Source: Pseudomonadota bacterium (lineage in GTDB: Bacteria; Pseudomonadota; Alphaproteobacteria; Sphingomonadales; Sphingomonadaceae). Taken from it: a stretch of DNA of 64,000 nt. Below, piece by piece: positions 1 through 8,632 of this stretch (within the stretch, counting starts at the first letter, position 1; each line of letters begins with the position of its first letter). The notes under the pieces were generated by a model. The model made no database searches. It had not been told where the DNA came from and saw only the letters and a program-made list of their open reading frames with translations. Where the stretch lies: positions 62,001-126,000 of the forward strand of contig JAIUPN010000002.1 in the NCBI GenBank assembly GCA_020160755.1, written 5' to 3'. The translations under genes and the position numbers were made by a program.

Positions 1-222
1 TCGCTCCGCCGCCTCCGTCTGCGCCTTGTGGGGTAAAGCCGGCAAGGAGGGACGGGATTGGCTGGGATGGAAGGGAAGTATGGCGAGATAAAAGGGCTGC
101 CAGCCGCTTGGTCGAAGGGGCGCGCAAATCAGCGGGAAATCCATATGGCTCGCAATTGCCTGGCCATATGATGTCGAACATTACGAAGAAAATTCAGCGG
201 CTTGGAATATGGCAGGCCTGCC
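1..222. other. Intergenic region upstream of the relaxase, with an inverted repeat
   Basis: No convincing gene is seen here. The stretch contains an 8-bp inverted repeat, CATATGGC at 142-149 and GCCATATG at 163-170, with a 13-base loop, about 50 bases before the relaxase start. Position just ahead of a relaxase gene is where an origin of transfer or a relaxase-gene operator often lies, but no nick-site consensus could be recognised. The first bases may belong to a gene cut by the window edge; that cannot be decided. Confidence 0.4.
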
Positions 223-1968
223 GTGAGCGGTGACGACGGTGAGTTCAAGATCCGGCCGGGAAGGGTGCGGGACCGCGGGGCCGGGGCGTCACGCCGGGGG
301 CGGAGCCTTGCGGGGCAGGTGCGCCGCTCCATGGCGCGCAAGGGTTTCGCGCGCCGTCCGCCGGGGTCCGGCGGTGGCACCGGGCATCATGGCCGCGGCC
401 GCCGCGCGCTCGCGCGAGTGCGCTTCCGTGCCGACGGCCGCTGCGTCGTCGTCAAGGCGCGGATCGTGCGCCACAAGGGGCAGCGCTTCCGCTCGGCGCC
501 GCTCGCGCGCCATATCCAATATCTCGAACGCGACGGCGTCACCCGCGACGGCCGCGACGCCTCGATGTTCGACGCGGAGGGGGACGCAGCCGACCGCGCC
601 GGCTTCGCATCGCGCTGCGAGGATGATCGTCATCATTTCCGTTTCATCGTCAGTCCGGAAGATGCCGGGGAAATCGGCGACCTCAGGCGCTTCACCCGCG
701 ACCTCATGGCCGACATGGCAAAGGATCTCGAGACGCGCCTCGACTGGATCGCGGTCGATCATTGGAACACCGACAATCCGCACATTCACATCCTTGTGCG
801 CGGCGTCGCCGACGACGGCAAGGATCTTGTCGTCGATCGCGGCTATATGAGCGAAGGGCTGCGCTGGCGCGCCGAGGATCTCGCCACGCTCGAGCTCGGG
901 CCGCGCAGCGCGCGCGACATCGCCGATGCGCTCGCGCGCGAGGTCGACGCCGAGCGCTGGACGAACCTCGACCGGACGCTCGAGCGGATGGCAACCGAGG
1001 GTGCAGGCGAGATCGATCTTCGACGGGATGGGCGGGCCGATGGGCATCTTCATCGGCAGTTGCTTGGCCGGGCAGCGAAGCTCGAGGCGCTCGGTCTTGC
1101 CGAGCAGATCGAGTCCGGCATCTGGGTCATGCGCGGCGATGCGGAATCCGTGCTGCGCGACCTCTCGGTTCGCGGCGACATCATCAAGACCATGCACCGC
1201 GCATTGACCCGCGATGGCGGCCGCTTCGACCCGTCGGTGCTTGCTCTCCACGACGATGTGCCGACGGATCCGGTCATCGGCCGCCTCGTCGATCGCGGGC
1301 TTCACGACGAACTCGCCGGTAGCGCCTATGCGATTGTCGACGGCGCCGATGGACGCACGCACCATCTGCGGTTCGGCGACATCGAGTTGACCGGCGACGC
1401 GCGGCCCGGGGCCATCGTCGAGCTTCGCTCCTGGGCCGACGCGAAAGGGCAGATGCGGCAATCGCTCGTGACGCGATCGGACCTGCCGCTCGGCGCGCAG
1501 GTGACGGCGCCCGGCGCGACCTGGCTCGACCGTCAACTCGTCACCCGCGAGCCGGCTGCGAGCCATCAAGGCTTCGGACGCGAAATCCGTGATGCGATGG
1601 ATGCGCGGTCGCGCCACCTCGCCGGGCAGGGACTGGCGAGCCGCCAGGGGCAGCGCGTCATTCTCGCGCAGGGTCTCATCGATACCTTGAACGCGCGCGA
1701 TCTCGACGCGGCGTCCCGCTCGATCGCCGAGCGCACCGGCCTCGCGCACAGACCTTCGGGGTCGAATGACTATGTGAGCGGCATCTACCGCGAGCGCGTC
1801 ACTTTGTCTTCGGGCCGTTTCGCGATGATCGACGACGGGCTCGGTTTCCAGCTCGTTCCCTGGCGCCCGGCGCTCGACAAGCATCTTGGCCAGCATGTCA
1901 CCGGAACGATGACGCCCGGCGGCACCGTCGACTGGGCGCTCGGGCGCGGCAGGGGCATCGGGCTGTGA
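223..1968 (+). CDS. Relaxase/mobilization nuclease, DUF3363 (VirD2-like)
   Basis: This is the DNA-nicking relaxase that would cut oriT and pilot the strand into the secretion channel. The first 60 residues are basic and low-complexity, as usual in DUF3363 relaxases. A metal-binding motif, NPHIHILVRG, places the HxH pair at residues 187 and 189, with an HHFRF segment near 137. The C-terminal half matches the general build of DUF3363 proteins. A GTG start at 223 is chosen because the family begins close to SGDDxxFxIRPGR; a TTG at 202 would add seven residues. The length of 581 aa is normal for the family. The coupling-protein gene follows after 28 bases. Family assignment is firm; the exact start is not. 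Confidence 0.88.
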   Translation: MSGDDGEFKIRPGRVRDRGAGASRRGRSLAGQVRRSMARKGFARRPPGSGGGTGHHGRGRRALARVRFRADGRCVVVKARIVRHKGQRFRSAPLARHIQYLERDGVTRDGRDASMFDAEGDAADRAGFASRCEDDRHHFRFIVSPEDAGEIGDLRRFTRDLMADMAKDLETRLDWIAVDHWNTDNPHIHILVRGVADDGKDLVVDRGYMSEGLRWRAEDLATLELGPRSARDIADALAREVDAERWTNLDRTLERMATEGAGEIDLRRDGRADGHLHRQLLGRAAKLEALGLAEQIESGIWVMRGDAESVLRDLSVRGDIIKTMHRALTRDGGRFDPSVLALHDDVPTDPVIGRLVDRGLHDELAGSAYAIVDGADGRTHHLRFGDIELTGDARPGAIVELRSWADAKGQMRQSLVTRSDLPLGAQVTAPGATWLDRQLVTREPAASHQGFGREIRDAMDARSRHLAGQGLASRQGQRVILAQGLIDTLNARDLDAASRSIAERTGLAHRPSGSNDYVSGIYRERVTLSSGRFAMIDDGLGFQLVPWRPALDKHLGQHVTGTMTPGGTVDWALGRGRGIGL

Positions 1969-1996
1969 GGCCGGGCATCCATCATGGGAGGCGAGC

Positions 1997-4048
1997 GTGA
2001 ACGACAGGATTCTCTGGGGCCAGATAACGGCCGTGTTTCTGATCGTCCTCCTGGCGGTCTGGGGCGCGACACAATGGACGGCGGCGGCGCTCGCCTTCCA
2101 GCCCGAACTCGGCGAACCCTGGTTCCGCCTCGGTAATTATCCCGTCTATCCGCCGCCGGCCTTCTTCTGGTGGTGGTTCGCCTTCGACGCCTATGCGCCG
2201 CCAATCTTCTACAAGGGGGCGCTGATTGCGGCGTCGGGCGGGTTCGCCGCGATCATCGTCGCGATCGCCATGTCGGTATGGCGCGCCCGCGAACGGCAAA
2301 AGGCCGAGACCTATGGGTCGGCGCGCTGGGCGGGCCGGCGCGAGATACGCGCTGCCGGGATGCTCGGGAGCGAAGGGGTCGTGCTCGGCCGGTTCGGCAA
2401 AGCCTATCTGCGCCACGATGGCGCCGAGCATATTCTCTGCTTCGCACCGACACGGTCGGGCAAGGGCGTGGGGCTCGTCGTGCCCACTTTGCTCACCTGG
2501 CCGGGAAGCTGCATCGTCCATGACATCAAGGGCGAGAATTGGCAGCTGACAGCGGGCTTTCGCGCGCTGCATGGCCGCGTGCTGCTCTTCGATCCCACCA
2601 ACGCCAAATCCTCAGCCTATAACCCCCTGCTCGAAGTGCGCCGCGGCGAATGGGAAGTGCGCGATGTCCAGAATGTCGCCGATGTCCTCGTCGACCCCGA
2701 AGGCAGCCTCGAGAAACGCAACCATTGGGAGAAGACGAGTCATGCCTTGCTCGTCGGCACGATCCTCCATGTCCTCTATGCCGAGGAGGACAAGTCTCTG
2801 GCGGGCGTGGCAGCCTTTCTCTCCGATCCGCGGCGACCGATCGTCTCGACGCTGCGCCGCATGCAGACGACCCGGCATCTGGGGGACAAGGGCGTGCATC
2901 CCGTCGTCGCCGCGGCCGCGCAGGAATTGCTGAACAAATCGGACAATGAACGCTCGGGGGTGCTTTCGACCGCCATGTCCTTTCTCGGCCTGTATCGCGA
3001 CCCCGTCATCGCGGCGGTGACGGGCCGGTCCGAATGGCGGATTGCCGATCTGATGGCGGGGGACCGTCCGACCTCGCTCTATCTCGTCGTGCCGCCCGGC
3101 GACATCAGCCGCACCAAGCCGCTCATCCGCCTGATCCTCAACCAGATCGGACGGCGGCTCACCGAGGATCTCAATCCCGGCGCGCGGCCGCGGCGCCTGC
3201 TCCTGATGCTCGACGAATTTCCGGCGCTGGGCCGCCTCGATTTCTTCGAAAGCGCGCTCGCCTTCATGGCGGGATACGGGATCAAGGCCTTCCTGATCGC
3301 CCAGTCGCTCAACCAGATCGAGAAGGCCTATGGGCAGAATAATGCGATCCTCGACAATTGCCATGTCCGGGTGAGCTTCGCGACCAACGACGAGCGCACC
3401 GCCAAGCGCATTTCCGATGCGCTGGGGACTGCGACCGAAATGCGCGCGATGAAAAATTATGCCGGCCACCGCCTCTCGCCCTGGCTCGGCCATCTCATGG
3501 TCTCGCGCACCGAAACCGCCCGCGCGCTGCTGACGCCGGGCGAGGTGATGCAGTTGCCGCCCGGCGAGCAGATCGTGATGGCCGCCGGCGTGCCTCCGAT
3601 CCGGGCTGCGAAGGCACGCTATTACGTCGACCCCCGGTTCACGAGCCGCATTCTCGCACCGCCACCGCCTGCCCGGACGCCGAGACGGGCGGACGATGAC
3701 TGGACGCCGCGGCCGCAGGAGCCGGCGCCCGTTCTTCTGCTTCCCGGACCCGGACCCGGGCCTGCCGGACGCCGCGCATCGGCAGCGGAGGACGGCGACG
3801 CGAAAGCGGCGGCGCCGGCCGGGGGCGCGGCGGCGGAAGAGGGGGCCAATTCGGGAATCCGGCGGGAGCCGGGCCTTGCTGACCATGAGGATGTGGTCCC
3901 CGAACCCATGCCCGAGGTCAACGAGTTCGATTTCGATCGCGGCGGCGAGGGGAGCGACGCGGCGCGCGACCGGCGCGCCATGGACCGGGCGATGCAGCGC
4001 AATGCGCGCAACGCATCGCTCGATCCGGGCGATGGAATCGACCTGTGA
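1997..4048 (+). CDS. traG: Conjugal transfer coupling protein TraG/VirD4
   Basis: This is the type IV coupling protein, an inner-membrane ATPase that hands the relaxase-DNA complex to the Trb channel. The N-terminal 110 residues contain two or more hydrophobic segments. The Walker A motif PTRSGKG lies at about residues 151-157 and the Walker B motif LLLMLDEFPALG has its acidic pair at D406/E407. Residues from about 560 onward are rich in Pro, Ala and acidic residues and look disordered. The GTG start at 1997 follows the purine-rich GGGAGGCGAG. At 683 aa the length is typical. The stop overlaps the start of the next gene by four bases, so the two are probably translationally coupled. Confidence 0.93.
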   Translation: MNDRILWGQITAVFLIVLLAVWGATQWTAAALAFQPELGEPWFRLGNYPVYPPPAFFWWWFAFDAYAPPIFYKGALIAASGGFAAIIVAIAMSVWRARERQKAETYGSARWAGRREIRAAGMLGSEGVVLGRFGKAYLRHDGAEHILCFAPTRSGKGVGLVVPTLLTWPGSCIVHDIKGENWQLTAGFRALHGRVLLFDPTNAKSSAYNPLLEVRRGEWEVRDVQNVADVLVDPEGSLEKRNHWEKTSHALLVGTILHVLYAEEDKSLAGVAAFLSDPRRPIVSTLRRMQTTRHLGDKGVHPVVAAAAQELLNKSDNERSGVLSTAMSFLGLYRDPVIAAVTGRSEWRIADLMAGDRPTSLYLVVPPGDISRTKPLIRLILNQIGRRLTEDLNPGARPRRLLLMLDEFPALGRLDFFESALAFMAGYGIKAFLIAQSLNQIEKAYGQNNAILDNCHVRVSFATNDERTAKRISDALGTATEMRAMKNYAGHRLSPWLGHLMVSRTETARALLTPGEVMQLPPGEQIVMAAGVPPIRAAKARYYVDPRFTSRILAPPPPARTPRRADDDWTPRPQEPAPVLLLPGPGPGPAGRRASAAEDGDAKAAAPAGGAAAEEGANSGIRREPGLADHEDVVPEPMPEVNEFDFDRGGEGSDAARDRRAMDRAMQRNARNASLDPGDGIDL

Positions 4049-4485
4049 AAAAGCCCGCGGTCAAACGGACCTTCCGCCTCGATGCCGCGCTTTGCCGCGA
4101 ACTCGACGAGCGGGCGCGCAGCCGGCGCATGACGCGAACCGATATCGTCGAAGCCGCCCTCGCATCCTTGCTCACACCCGATCAGGAGGAGCGGCTCGAG
4201 GCGGTGCTTGCCCGGCGCCTCGACCGCCTGTCGCGGCAGATCGAGCGGCTCGAATGGCATATCGAGCTGTCGAACGAGACCGCCGCGCTGTTCATCCGAT
4301 CCTGGCTGACGAACAATCCGCCGCTCCCCGATGCGGCGCTGCAGGCGGCGCAGGCCACCGGCAAGAAGCGGTGGGAGGCGTTCGTCGATACCCTCGCGCG
4401 CCGGATGGAACTCGGGCCGAAGTTCCAGGAGGAAGTGTCGCGCGATAAGCCGTCCGGCACTCATTCCTCGCCGGCCGCGAAATAG
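4045..4485 (+). CDS. Ribbon-helix-helix (CopG-type) conjugal transfer protein
   Basis: This 146-residue protein begins with a short basic region and a segment RTFRLDAALCRELDERA followed by MTRTDIVEAAL, the beta-strand then helix-turn-helix pattern of CopG/Arc ribbon-helix-helix proteins. A similar gene commonly sits next to traG in sphingomonad trb elements. It may bind DNA to regulate transfer genes or assist the relaxosome; neither can be decided here. The GTG start overlaps the traG stop by four bases. Its 3' end overlaps the convergent JAB-domain gene by 25 bases. Confidence 0.72.
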   Translation: MKKPAVKRTFRLDAALCRELDERARSRRMTRTDIVEAALASLLTPDQEERLEAVLARRLDRLSRQIERLEWHIELSNETAALFIRSWLTNNPPLPDAALQAAQATGKKRWEAFVDTLARRMELGPKFQEEVSRDKPSGTHSSPAAK

Positions 4486-5531
4486 GCGGTAAGCCGGTGC
4501 GCGACTTCGGGCGCCAGCTGGATGAAGTTTCGCCGTCCGTCGGCGGGATCCGATGTGCGGACCAGGAGCTCGGCGTCGCAGAGCCGCTGGACCAGCCTCA
4601 GCGCGCTGCTCATCCCCAGCCCCGAGGCGATGCCGAGGCTGCTCGTCGACACCGGCTTCGCCTCGCCTTCATGAATGAAGAGGTCGATGAGCATGTCCCA
4701 CGCCGGCTCGCCGAATAGCTCATCATTGCCCAGAAGCTGTTTGCGCAGCAACCGCCGGCGCAAGGTCCGGCGCGCATTGGCGAGTGCGAGGTCGGCAACT
4801 CCCTTCTCTGTCTCGATGCGGTCGCGGTGCCCGTCCCCGAGGGTCAACGGCGGTCCCGGTCTTCCCCTCGGCGGAGCTTTGCCGGCGGCCAGCCTATGGT
4901 GCTCGCGCTGGGTGACGATAATATGGTCGATGAGTTCGACGTCGAGCGCCCGGCCGATGTCGCGCAGGAGTTCGGTGACGCGAATATCGCTGTCGCTCGG
5001 GGTCGGGTCACCGCTTGGATGATTATGGACCAGCAGGATAGCTGCCGCGTCCAGCTCGAGCGCGCGCCGGAAAATCGTGCGCGGATAAAGTGCCAGCTGC
5101 CGAACCGAGCCATGCTGCATTTGCTCGTCGGCGACGAGCCGGCGCGACGCGTCCAGAAACAGCACGCGAAGAATTTCCTCGGGCAGCGCGCCCATCGAGG
5201 TCTTGAGATATTCGATCAGTTTTGGGCTGGAGGGTTCGATCACGCGACCGAGCAATTCGGCGCGCATGGCTTCGAGGCCGGCCTCGCGCGCGGCAAGCAG
5301 AAGGCCTATGACCGGACTCTGCTTGCCGAGAATTCGCGCCAGCGCCTCGGGTGACCGCGACCAGATGCGATCGAGACTATGAAACTCGGCAAGTAGCGTT
5401 TCGGCTATCGATTGGCTGTTCTCGGGATCGATCGACGCGACGAGATGTACCAGGACGGCTCGCTGTCGCCGCGCGCCAGGCGTCGCTGGTGCCGCCAGGT
5501 TGCGAGGATGAGGATCGGCGGAACCAGCCAC
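4461..5531 (-). CDS. RadC-like JAB-domain protein fused to a MarR-like winged helix
   Basis: The first part matches the UPF0758/RadC family, with an LLAEFHSLDRIW region and the JAB metal motif HNHPSGDPTPSD encoded around 4993-5030. After that domain, about 130 more residues follow. They contain a helix-rich stretch, SLGIASGLGMSSALRLVQRL, and a wing-like part ending in FIQLAPEVAHRLTAYF, which resembles a MarR-type winged helix. RadC-like genes are frequent on mobile elements, but their biochemical role is poorly defined. The start is uncertain. No ATG exists near the domain; GTG at 5531 gives 356 aa and overlaps the upstream gene by 127 bases, whereas a CTG near 5450 would avoid most of the overlap. 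Confidence 0.75.
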   Translation of the reverse strand: MAGSADPHPRNLAAPATPGARRQRAVLVHLVASIDPENSQSIAETLLAEFHSLDRIWSRSPEALARILGKQSPVIGLLLAAREAGLEAMRAELLGRVIEPSSPKLIEYLKTSMGALPEEILRVLFLDASRRLVADEQMQHGSVRQLALYPRTIFRRALELDAAAILLVHNHPSGDPTPSDSDIRVTELLRDIGRALDVELIDHIIVTQREHHRLAAGKAPPRGRPGPPLTLGDGHRDRIETEKGVADLALANARRTLRRRLLRKQLLGNDELFGEPAWDMLIDLFIHEGEAKPVSTSSLGIASGLGMSSALRLVQRLCDAELLVRTSDPADGRRNFIQLAPEVAHRLTAYFAAGEE

Positions 5532-5878
5532 GAGGTCGCGACCTGCATCGTCAGATAAGCCGCCGGATGAATCTCCACATCGAGGAACCGGCTCGTGTGC
5601 GCGAGGAGCGGGAGTATATGGAGCACCGCGACGCACATGGGCCAGAAGCGATGCGCAAAAAGCGCGAGCAGGGTGGTTGCGGTCGCGCCGAACAGGTCGA
5701 TCGCTAGATGGCCCGTGTCCAGCGATGCGAATTCGACCGGTACGAAAGCGTGGAGCATCTTGTCCGCTCCCACCATGGTCAGCGCGATCGCGGCCATCGC
5801 GCGTTCGGGTCCGCCCCCGCGCCAGGCGGCATAGCCAAGAGCAACCAGCAAGAAAGCGAGGAAAAATGCCATGCGCAT
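5405..5878 (-). CDS. Small polytopic membrane protein, function unknown
   Basis: This 157-aa protein has a hydrophobic N-terminus (MRMAFFLAFLLVALGYAAW) and about three more hydrophobic segments, with a basic, polar tail. I do not recognise a named family. GAAAGG lies eight bases before the ATG. The 3' end overlaps the start region of the RadC-like gene in another frame, and both read toward the traG side. It sits in the minus-strand group between the two transfer operons, which suggests an accessory role in the mobile element. Confidence 0.6.
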   Translation of the reverse strand: MRMAFFLAFLLVALGYAAWRGGGPERAMAAIALTMVGADKMLHAFVPVEFASLDTGHLAIDLFGATATTLLALFAHRFWPMCVAVLHILPLLAHTSRFLDVEIHPAAYLTMQVATSWLVPPILILATWRHQRRLARGDSEPSWYISSRRSIPRTANR

Positions 5879-5919
5879 CGCCCGAACCTTTCATGCTGAT
5901 TGCTCCGGGTCAATCGGGG

Positions 5920-6252
5920 TCAGGCGGCCGCCGGAAGAGGCTCGGAAACCGCACCGGCGATCGCCGGGCATTCATGAAGGTCATAGCCCGCCGTCTCGCG
6001 TCCGATTTGCACGAGATCGCCATGGACGCGAAGGATGTCACCGCTCACATCGACCAGCGCCATCTGTGCCTTCGCGAGCCGCCGGATCGTTGCATGGCCG
6101 CTGGTGGCCGGCACCCCGATGGTATCGCGGCGTGCGGTCACGACACTTGTCATCAGCGAGGACACCGCGATGAGGGCATCGTCGACTCTGCCTTCCGCAG
6201 CCGGGACGTCGCGCTCGAGACGAGCTGCTGCGAAGTTGATTTCTTTGGACAT
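5920..6252 (-). CDS. Conserved small hypothetical protein of the transfer region
   Basis: This 110-aa soluble protein starts MSKEINFAAARLERDV and has no signal peptide or membrane segment. An excellent ribosome-binding site, AAGGAGAAGTC, precedes its ATG directly, so it is likely expressed. The composition is mostly helical with an Ala/Val-rich middle. I do not recognise a family. It lies between the membrane protein and the LuxR-type regulator, all on the minus strand, and may be co-transcribed with them. Confidence 0.62.
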   Translation of the reverse strand: MSKEINFAAARLERDVPAAEGRVDDALIAVSSLMTSVVTARRDTIGVPATSGHATIRRLAKAQMALVDVSGDILRVHGDLVQIGRETAGYDLHECPAIAGAVSEPLPAAA

Positions 6253-6314
6253 GACTTCTCCTTTTCCGGAAAGCGGGGGCGATCCGGCGATTGCTTGGGC
6301 ACAAGGGAAAGGGA

Positions 6315-6833
6315 TCAGCCGGAGATCAGCGTCGTCAGCGCCTGGGCGATGGCGAGCCCCGATAAGATGAGCAGGACCAGTGCGACCATCATGGCCGCCA
6401 TGATCAGCGCTCGCCTTGTCCGGGCATGGTCATGCCTCCAGAAATCCCTGAACGGCGGGCTGGCCTCCATCGGCCCGTCCGCCGCCAGGACACTGTCATT
6501 CAGCGCCATCGCGTCGGCCGGGCCTCCGTCCGGGAAGTGGGATGGCACGAGCGTAGGCGGCGGCGGAAGGTCGATCGGATCGCATGTGATCCGATCATAG
6601 GTCTGTTTGAGGCGGGCATAGACGATCGCGGTCTCGTCGCGGTTCGCCGTCCCCAATATGTCGCGCGCCTTGGTCAGCCGGAGATCGACGGTGGGCTTGG
6701 CGATTCCGAGCTGCCGCGCAATCTGCTTCGAGGTCTGTCGCTCGATCAGGAGATCGAGGCAGGCCCGCTGCTTGTCAGTGAGGCGCGCCCAGCGTTCGGC
6801 GTCCTCAAATGTGTGCGACCTCGAATCACTCAT
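6315..6833 (-). CDS. LuxR-type HTH regulator with C-terminal membrane anchor
   Basis: Residues about 15-65 of this 172-aa protein form a LuxR/sigma-4-like helix-turn-helix, with LTDKQRACLDLLIERQ followed by SKQIARQLGIAKPTVDLRL. A Pro-rich linker follows, then a basic patch and a single hydrophobic helix near the C-terminus containing LIMAAMMVALVLLILSGLAI. No receiver or autoinducer-binding domain is present. The ATG at 6833 is chosen because the HTH follows it directly; the frame stays open upstream to 6947. It is transcribed divergently from trbB and is the best candidate for a local regulator of the trb operon. Confidence 0.75.
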   Translation of the reverse strand: MSDSRSHTFEDAERWARLTDKQRACLDLLIERQTSKQIARQLGIAKPTVDLRLTKARDILGTANRDETAIVYARLKQTYDRITCDPIDLPPPPTLVPSHFPDGGPADAMALNDSVLAADGPMEASPPFRDFWRHDHARTRRALIMAAMMVALVLLILSGLAIAQALTTLISG

Positions 6834-7053
6834 GTTCACACTCTTGTCAAAATTGCCTCCGGCACAAGCCCCGGGGGTGATTCGCGGGGGCGCGGCCGCT
6901 CGTTCGCGATGACGGCGCCTACGCCATAGCCTGTCTTTCAACGCCACGCTGCGACGCGCTCAAAAGCTTGTTGAATTGGGGCAATCCCTGCGTCTCTTAC
7001 TCGGCCCCGTCGCACGGACACTCCGGTCCGGCGCCGCGAAACGGGGTCCTCCC
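6834..7053. promoter_or_regulatory. Divergent control region between the LuxR-type gene and trbB
   Basis: This 220-base stretch separates two divergent operons and should hold both promoters. I could not identify convincing -35/-10 pairs on either strand. A TTGACA hexamer on the minus strand lies too close to the LuxR-type start codon to serve as an ordinary -35 box for that start. Promoter content is inferred from layout only. Confidence 0.4.
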
Positions 7054-8034
7054 ATGGCAGCAGAACCGATCCGGCTCGAAGCGCGAAATCGCAGCGCGCG
7101 CATGTTGCAGACCGCATTCGGAGCGGCGATCGCCGGTTGGCTTGCCGACCCGCAAGTCGTCGAGATCATGCTCAATCCGGACGGCCGCCTCTGGGTCGAC
7201 CGCTTGGGTGCTGGCCTTTCGGATAGCGGCACATGGCTGAGTGCAGCCGATGGCGAACGCATCATCCGCCTCGTCGCGCATCATGTCGGCGCCGAAGTTC
7301 ATGCCGGAAGTCCCCGCGTATCGGCCGAACTGCCCGGCGGCGGCGAACGGTTCGAGGGACTGCTGCCGCCCGTCGTGATCGCTCCGGCCTTCGCGATCCG
7401 CAAGCCGGCGGCCACCGTTTTCACACTCGACGACTATGTGGGCGCGCGCATCATGGCGCCGGCTGCCGCCGCCTCGCTGCGACATGCGGTCGCCGGGCGG
7501 ATGAACATTCTCGTCGCCGGCGGCACCGGAACCGGCAAGACGACGCTCGCCAACGCGCTGCTCGCAGAGATCGCCGGCACCGATGACCGGGTCATCCTCA
7601 TCGAGGATATACGCGAGTTGCAGTGCGCCGCGCGCAATGTCGTCGCCATGCGCACCAAGGACGGGGTCGCATCGCTCACCGACCTCGTGCGCTCGTCGCT
7701 CCGCCTCCGGCCCGATCGCATTCCGATCGGCGAGGTGCGCGGCCCCGAAGCGCTCGATCTGCTGAAGGCTTGGGGAACAGGGCATCCGGGCGGGATCGGT
7801 ACGATCCACGCCGGAAGCGCGCTCGGGGCGCTCCGCCGCATGGAGCAGCTCATCCAGGAGGCGGTCGTAACCGTGCCGCGCGCGTTGCTTGCCGAAACCA
7901 TCGACCTTGTTGCCGTCCTCGTCCGCGATGGGACCGGCCGGCGCCTGTCCGAACTGGCGCGGGTAGACGGGCTCGATCCCGCCACCGGCGAATATCGCCT
8001 TGTCCCGCACACACAAGAAGGAGAAAGCTCATGA
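7054..8034 (+). CDS. trbB: Type IV secretion ATPase TrbB (VirB11 family)
   Basis: TrbB is the cytoplasmic hexameric traffic ATPase that powers pilus assembly and DNA transfer. The Walker A motif GGTGTGKTT lies at about residues 156-164, followed by an Asp box (ILIEDIRELQ), a Walker B region (RIPIGEVRGPEAL) and a His box (GGIGTIHAGSA), in the family's usual order. ATG at 7054 gives 326 aa, close to known TrbB; a TTG at 6976 would add 26 residues. It is the first gene of the trb operon, and its stop overlaps the trbC start. Confidence 0.93.
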   Translation: MAAEPIRLEARNRSARMLQTAFGAAIAGWLADPQVVEIMLNPDGRLWVDRLGAGLSDSGTWLSAADGERIIRLVAHHVGAEVHAGSPRVSAELPGGGERFEGLLPPVVIAPAFAIRKPAATVFTLDDYVGARIMAPAAAASLRHAVAGRMNILVAGGTGTGKTTLANALLAEIAGTDDRVILIEDIRELQCAARNVVAMRTKDGVASLTDLVRSSLRLRPDRIPIGEVRGPEALDLLKAWGTGHPGGIGTIHAGSALGALRRMEQLIQEAVVTVPRALLAETIDLVAVLVRDGTGRRLSELARVDGLDPATGEYRLVPHTQEGESS

Positions 8035-8363
8035 TCCGTGCCGCCCGGCAAGGCGCCCGCCGCGCCATGCTCACTTCGACCGCGATCGTCGTCGCGATGA
8101 TCGTCGCCGTCCCGGCCCATGCCGGCGGCTCGTCGATGCCCTGGGAAGCGCCGCTCCAGTCGATCCTCGAGAGCATCGAGGGTCCGGTCGCGAAGATCGT
8201 CGCGGTGATCATCATCATCGTTACCGGCCTCAGCCTTGCCTTCGGCGATACCTCGGGCGGTTTCCGCCGGCTGGTCCAGATCGTCTTCGGCCTGTCGATC
8301 GCCTTCGCGGCATCGAGCTTCTTCCTCTCCTTCTTCTCCTTCGGCGGCGGGGCGCTCGTCTGA
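8031..8363 (+). CDS. trbC: Conjugative pilin TrbC (VirB2 family)
   Basis: TrbC is the major pilin precursor. This 110-aa protein has a basic N-terminus and a signal sequence with a likely cleavage after AHA at about residue 31. Two long hydrophobic helices follow, including IVAVIIIIVTGLSLAF, and a Gly-rich end. Start ATG 8031 overlaps the trbB stop and follows AAGGAG. Its stop overlaps the trbD start by one base. Confidence 0.88.
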   Translation: MIRAARQGARRAMLTSTAIVVAMIVAVPAHAGGSSMPWEAPLQSILESIEGPVAKIVAVIIIIVTGLSLAFGDTSGGFRRLVQIVFGLSIAFAASSFFLSFFSFGGGALV

Positions 8364-8632
8364 TGGCACAGGAGGCCGACATTCCGGGCTTGTTCGCGCC
8401 GGTCCACCGCGCGCTCGCCGAGCCGATCCTGCTCGGCGGCGCGCCGCGCAGCCTGGCGATCGTCAACGGCACCCTCGCCGGCGCGATCGGGCTTGGCCTT
8501 CGGCTCTGGATCGCCGGCCTTGCCCTCTGGGCGATCGGCCATGCCCTTTCGGTCTGGGCGGCGCGGCACGACCCGCAGTTCGTCGACGTCGCCCGCCGCC
8601 ACCTCAAATTTCCTGTCTGGATGCGCCCATGA
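8363..8632 (+). CDS. trbD: Conjugal transfer protein TrbD (VirB3 family)
   Basis: This 89-aa inner-membrane protein begins MAQEADIPGLFAPVHRAL. It has a central hydrophobic pair of helices and a short basic tail ending PVWMRP, the classic TrbD/VirB3 layout. TrbD works with the TrbE ATPase in pilus biogenesis. It overlaps trbC by one base and trbE by four. Confidence 0.88.
   Translation: MAQEADIPGLFAPVHRALAEPILLGGAPRSLAIVNGTLAGAIGLGLRLWIAGLALWAIGHALSVWAARHDPQFVDVARRHLKFPVWMRP

Noticed and set aside
289..1896. Long open frame on the minus strand across the relaxase
   Set aside because: It mirrors the relaxase gene in high-GC DNA, has no recognisable domain and no ribosome-binding site. The relaxase motifs lie on the plus strand.
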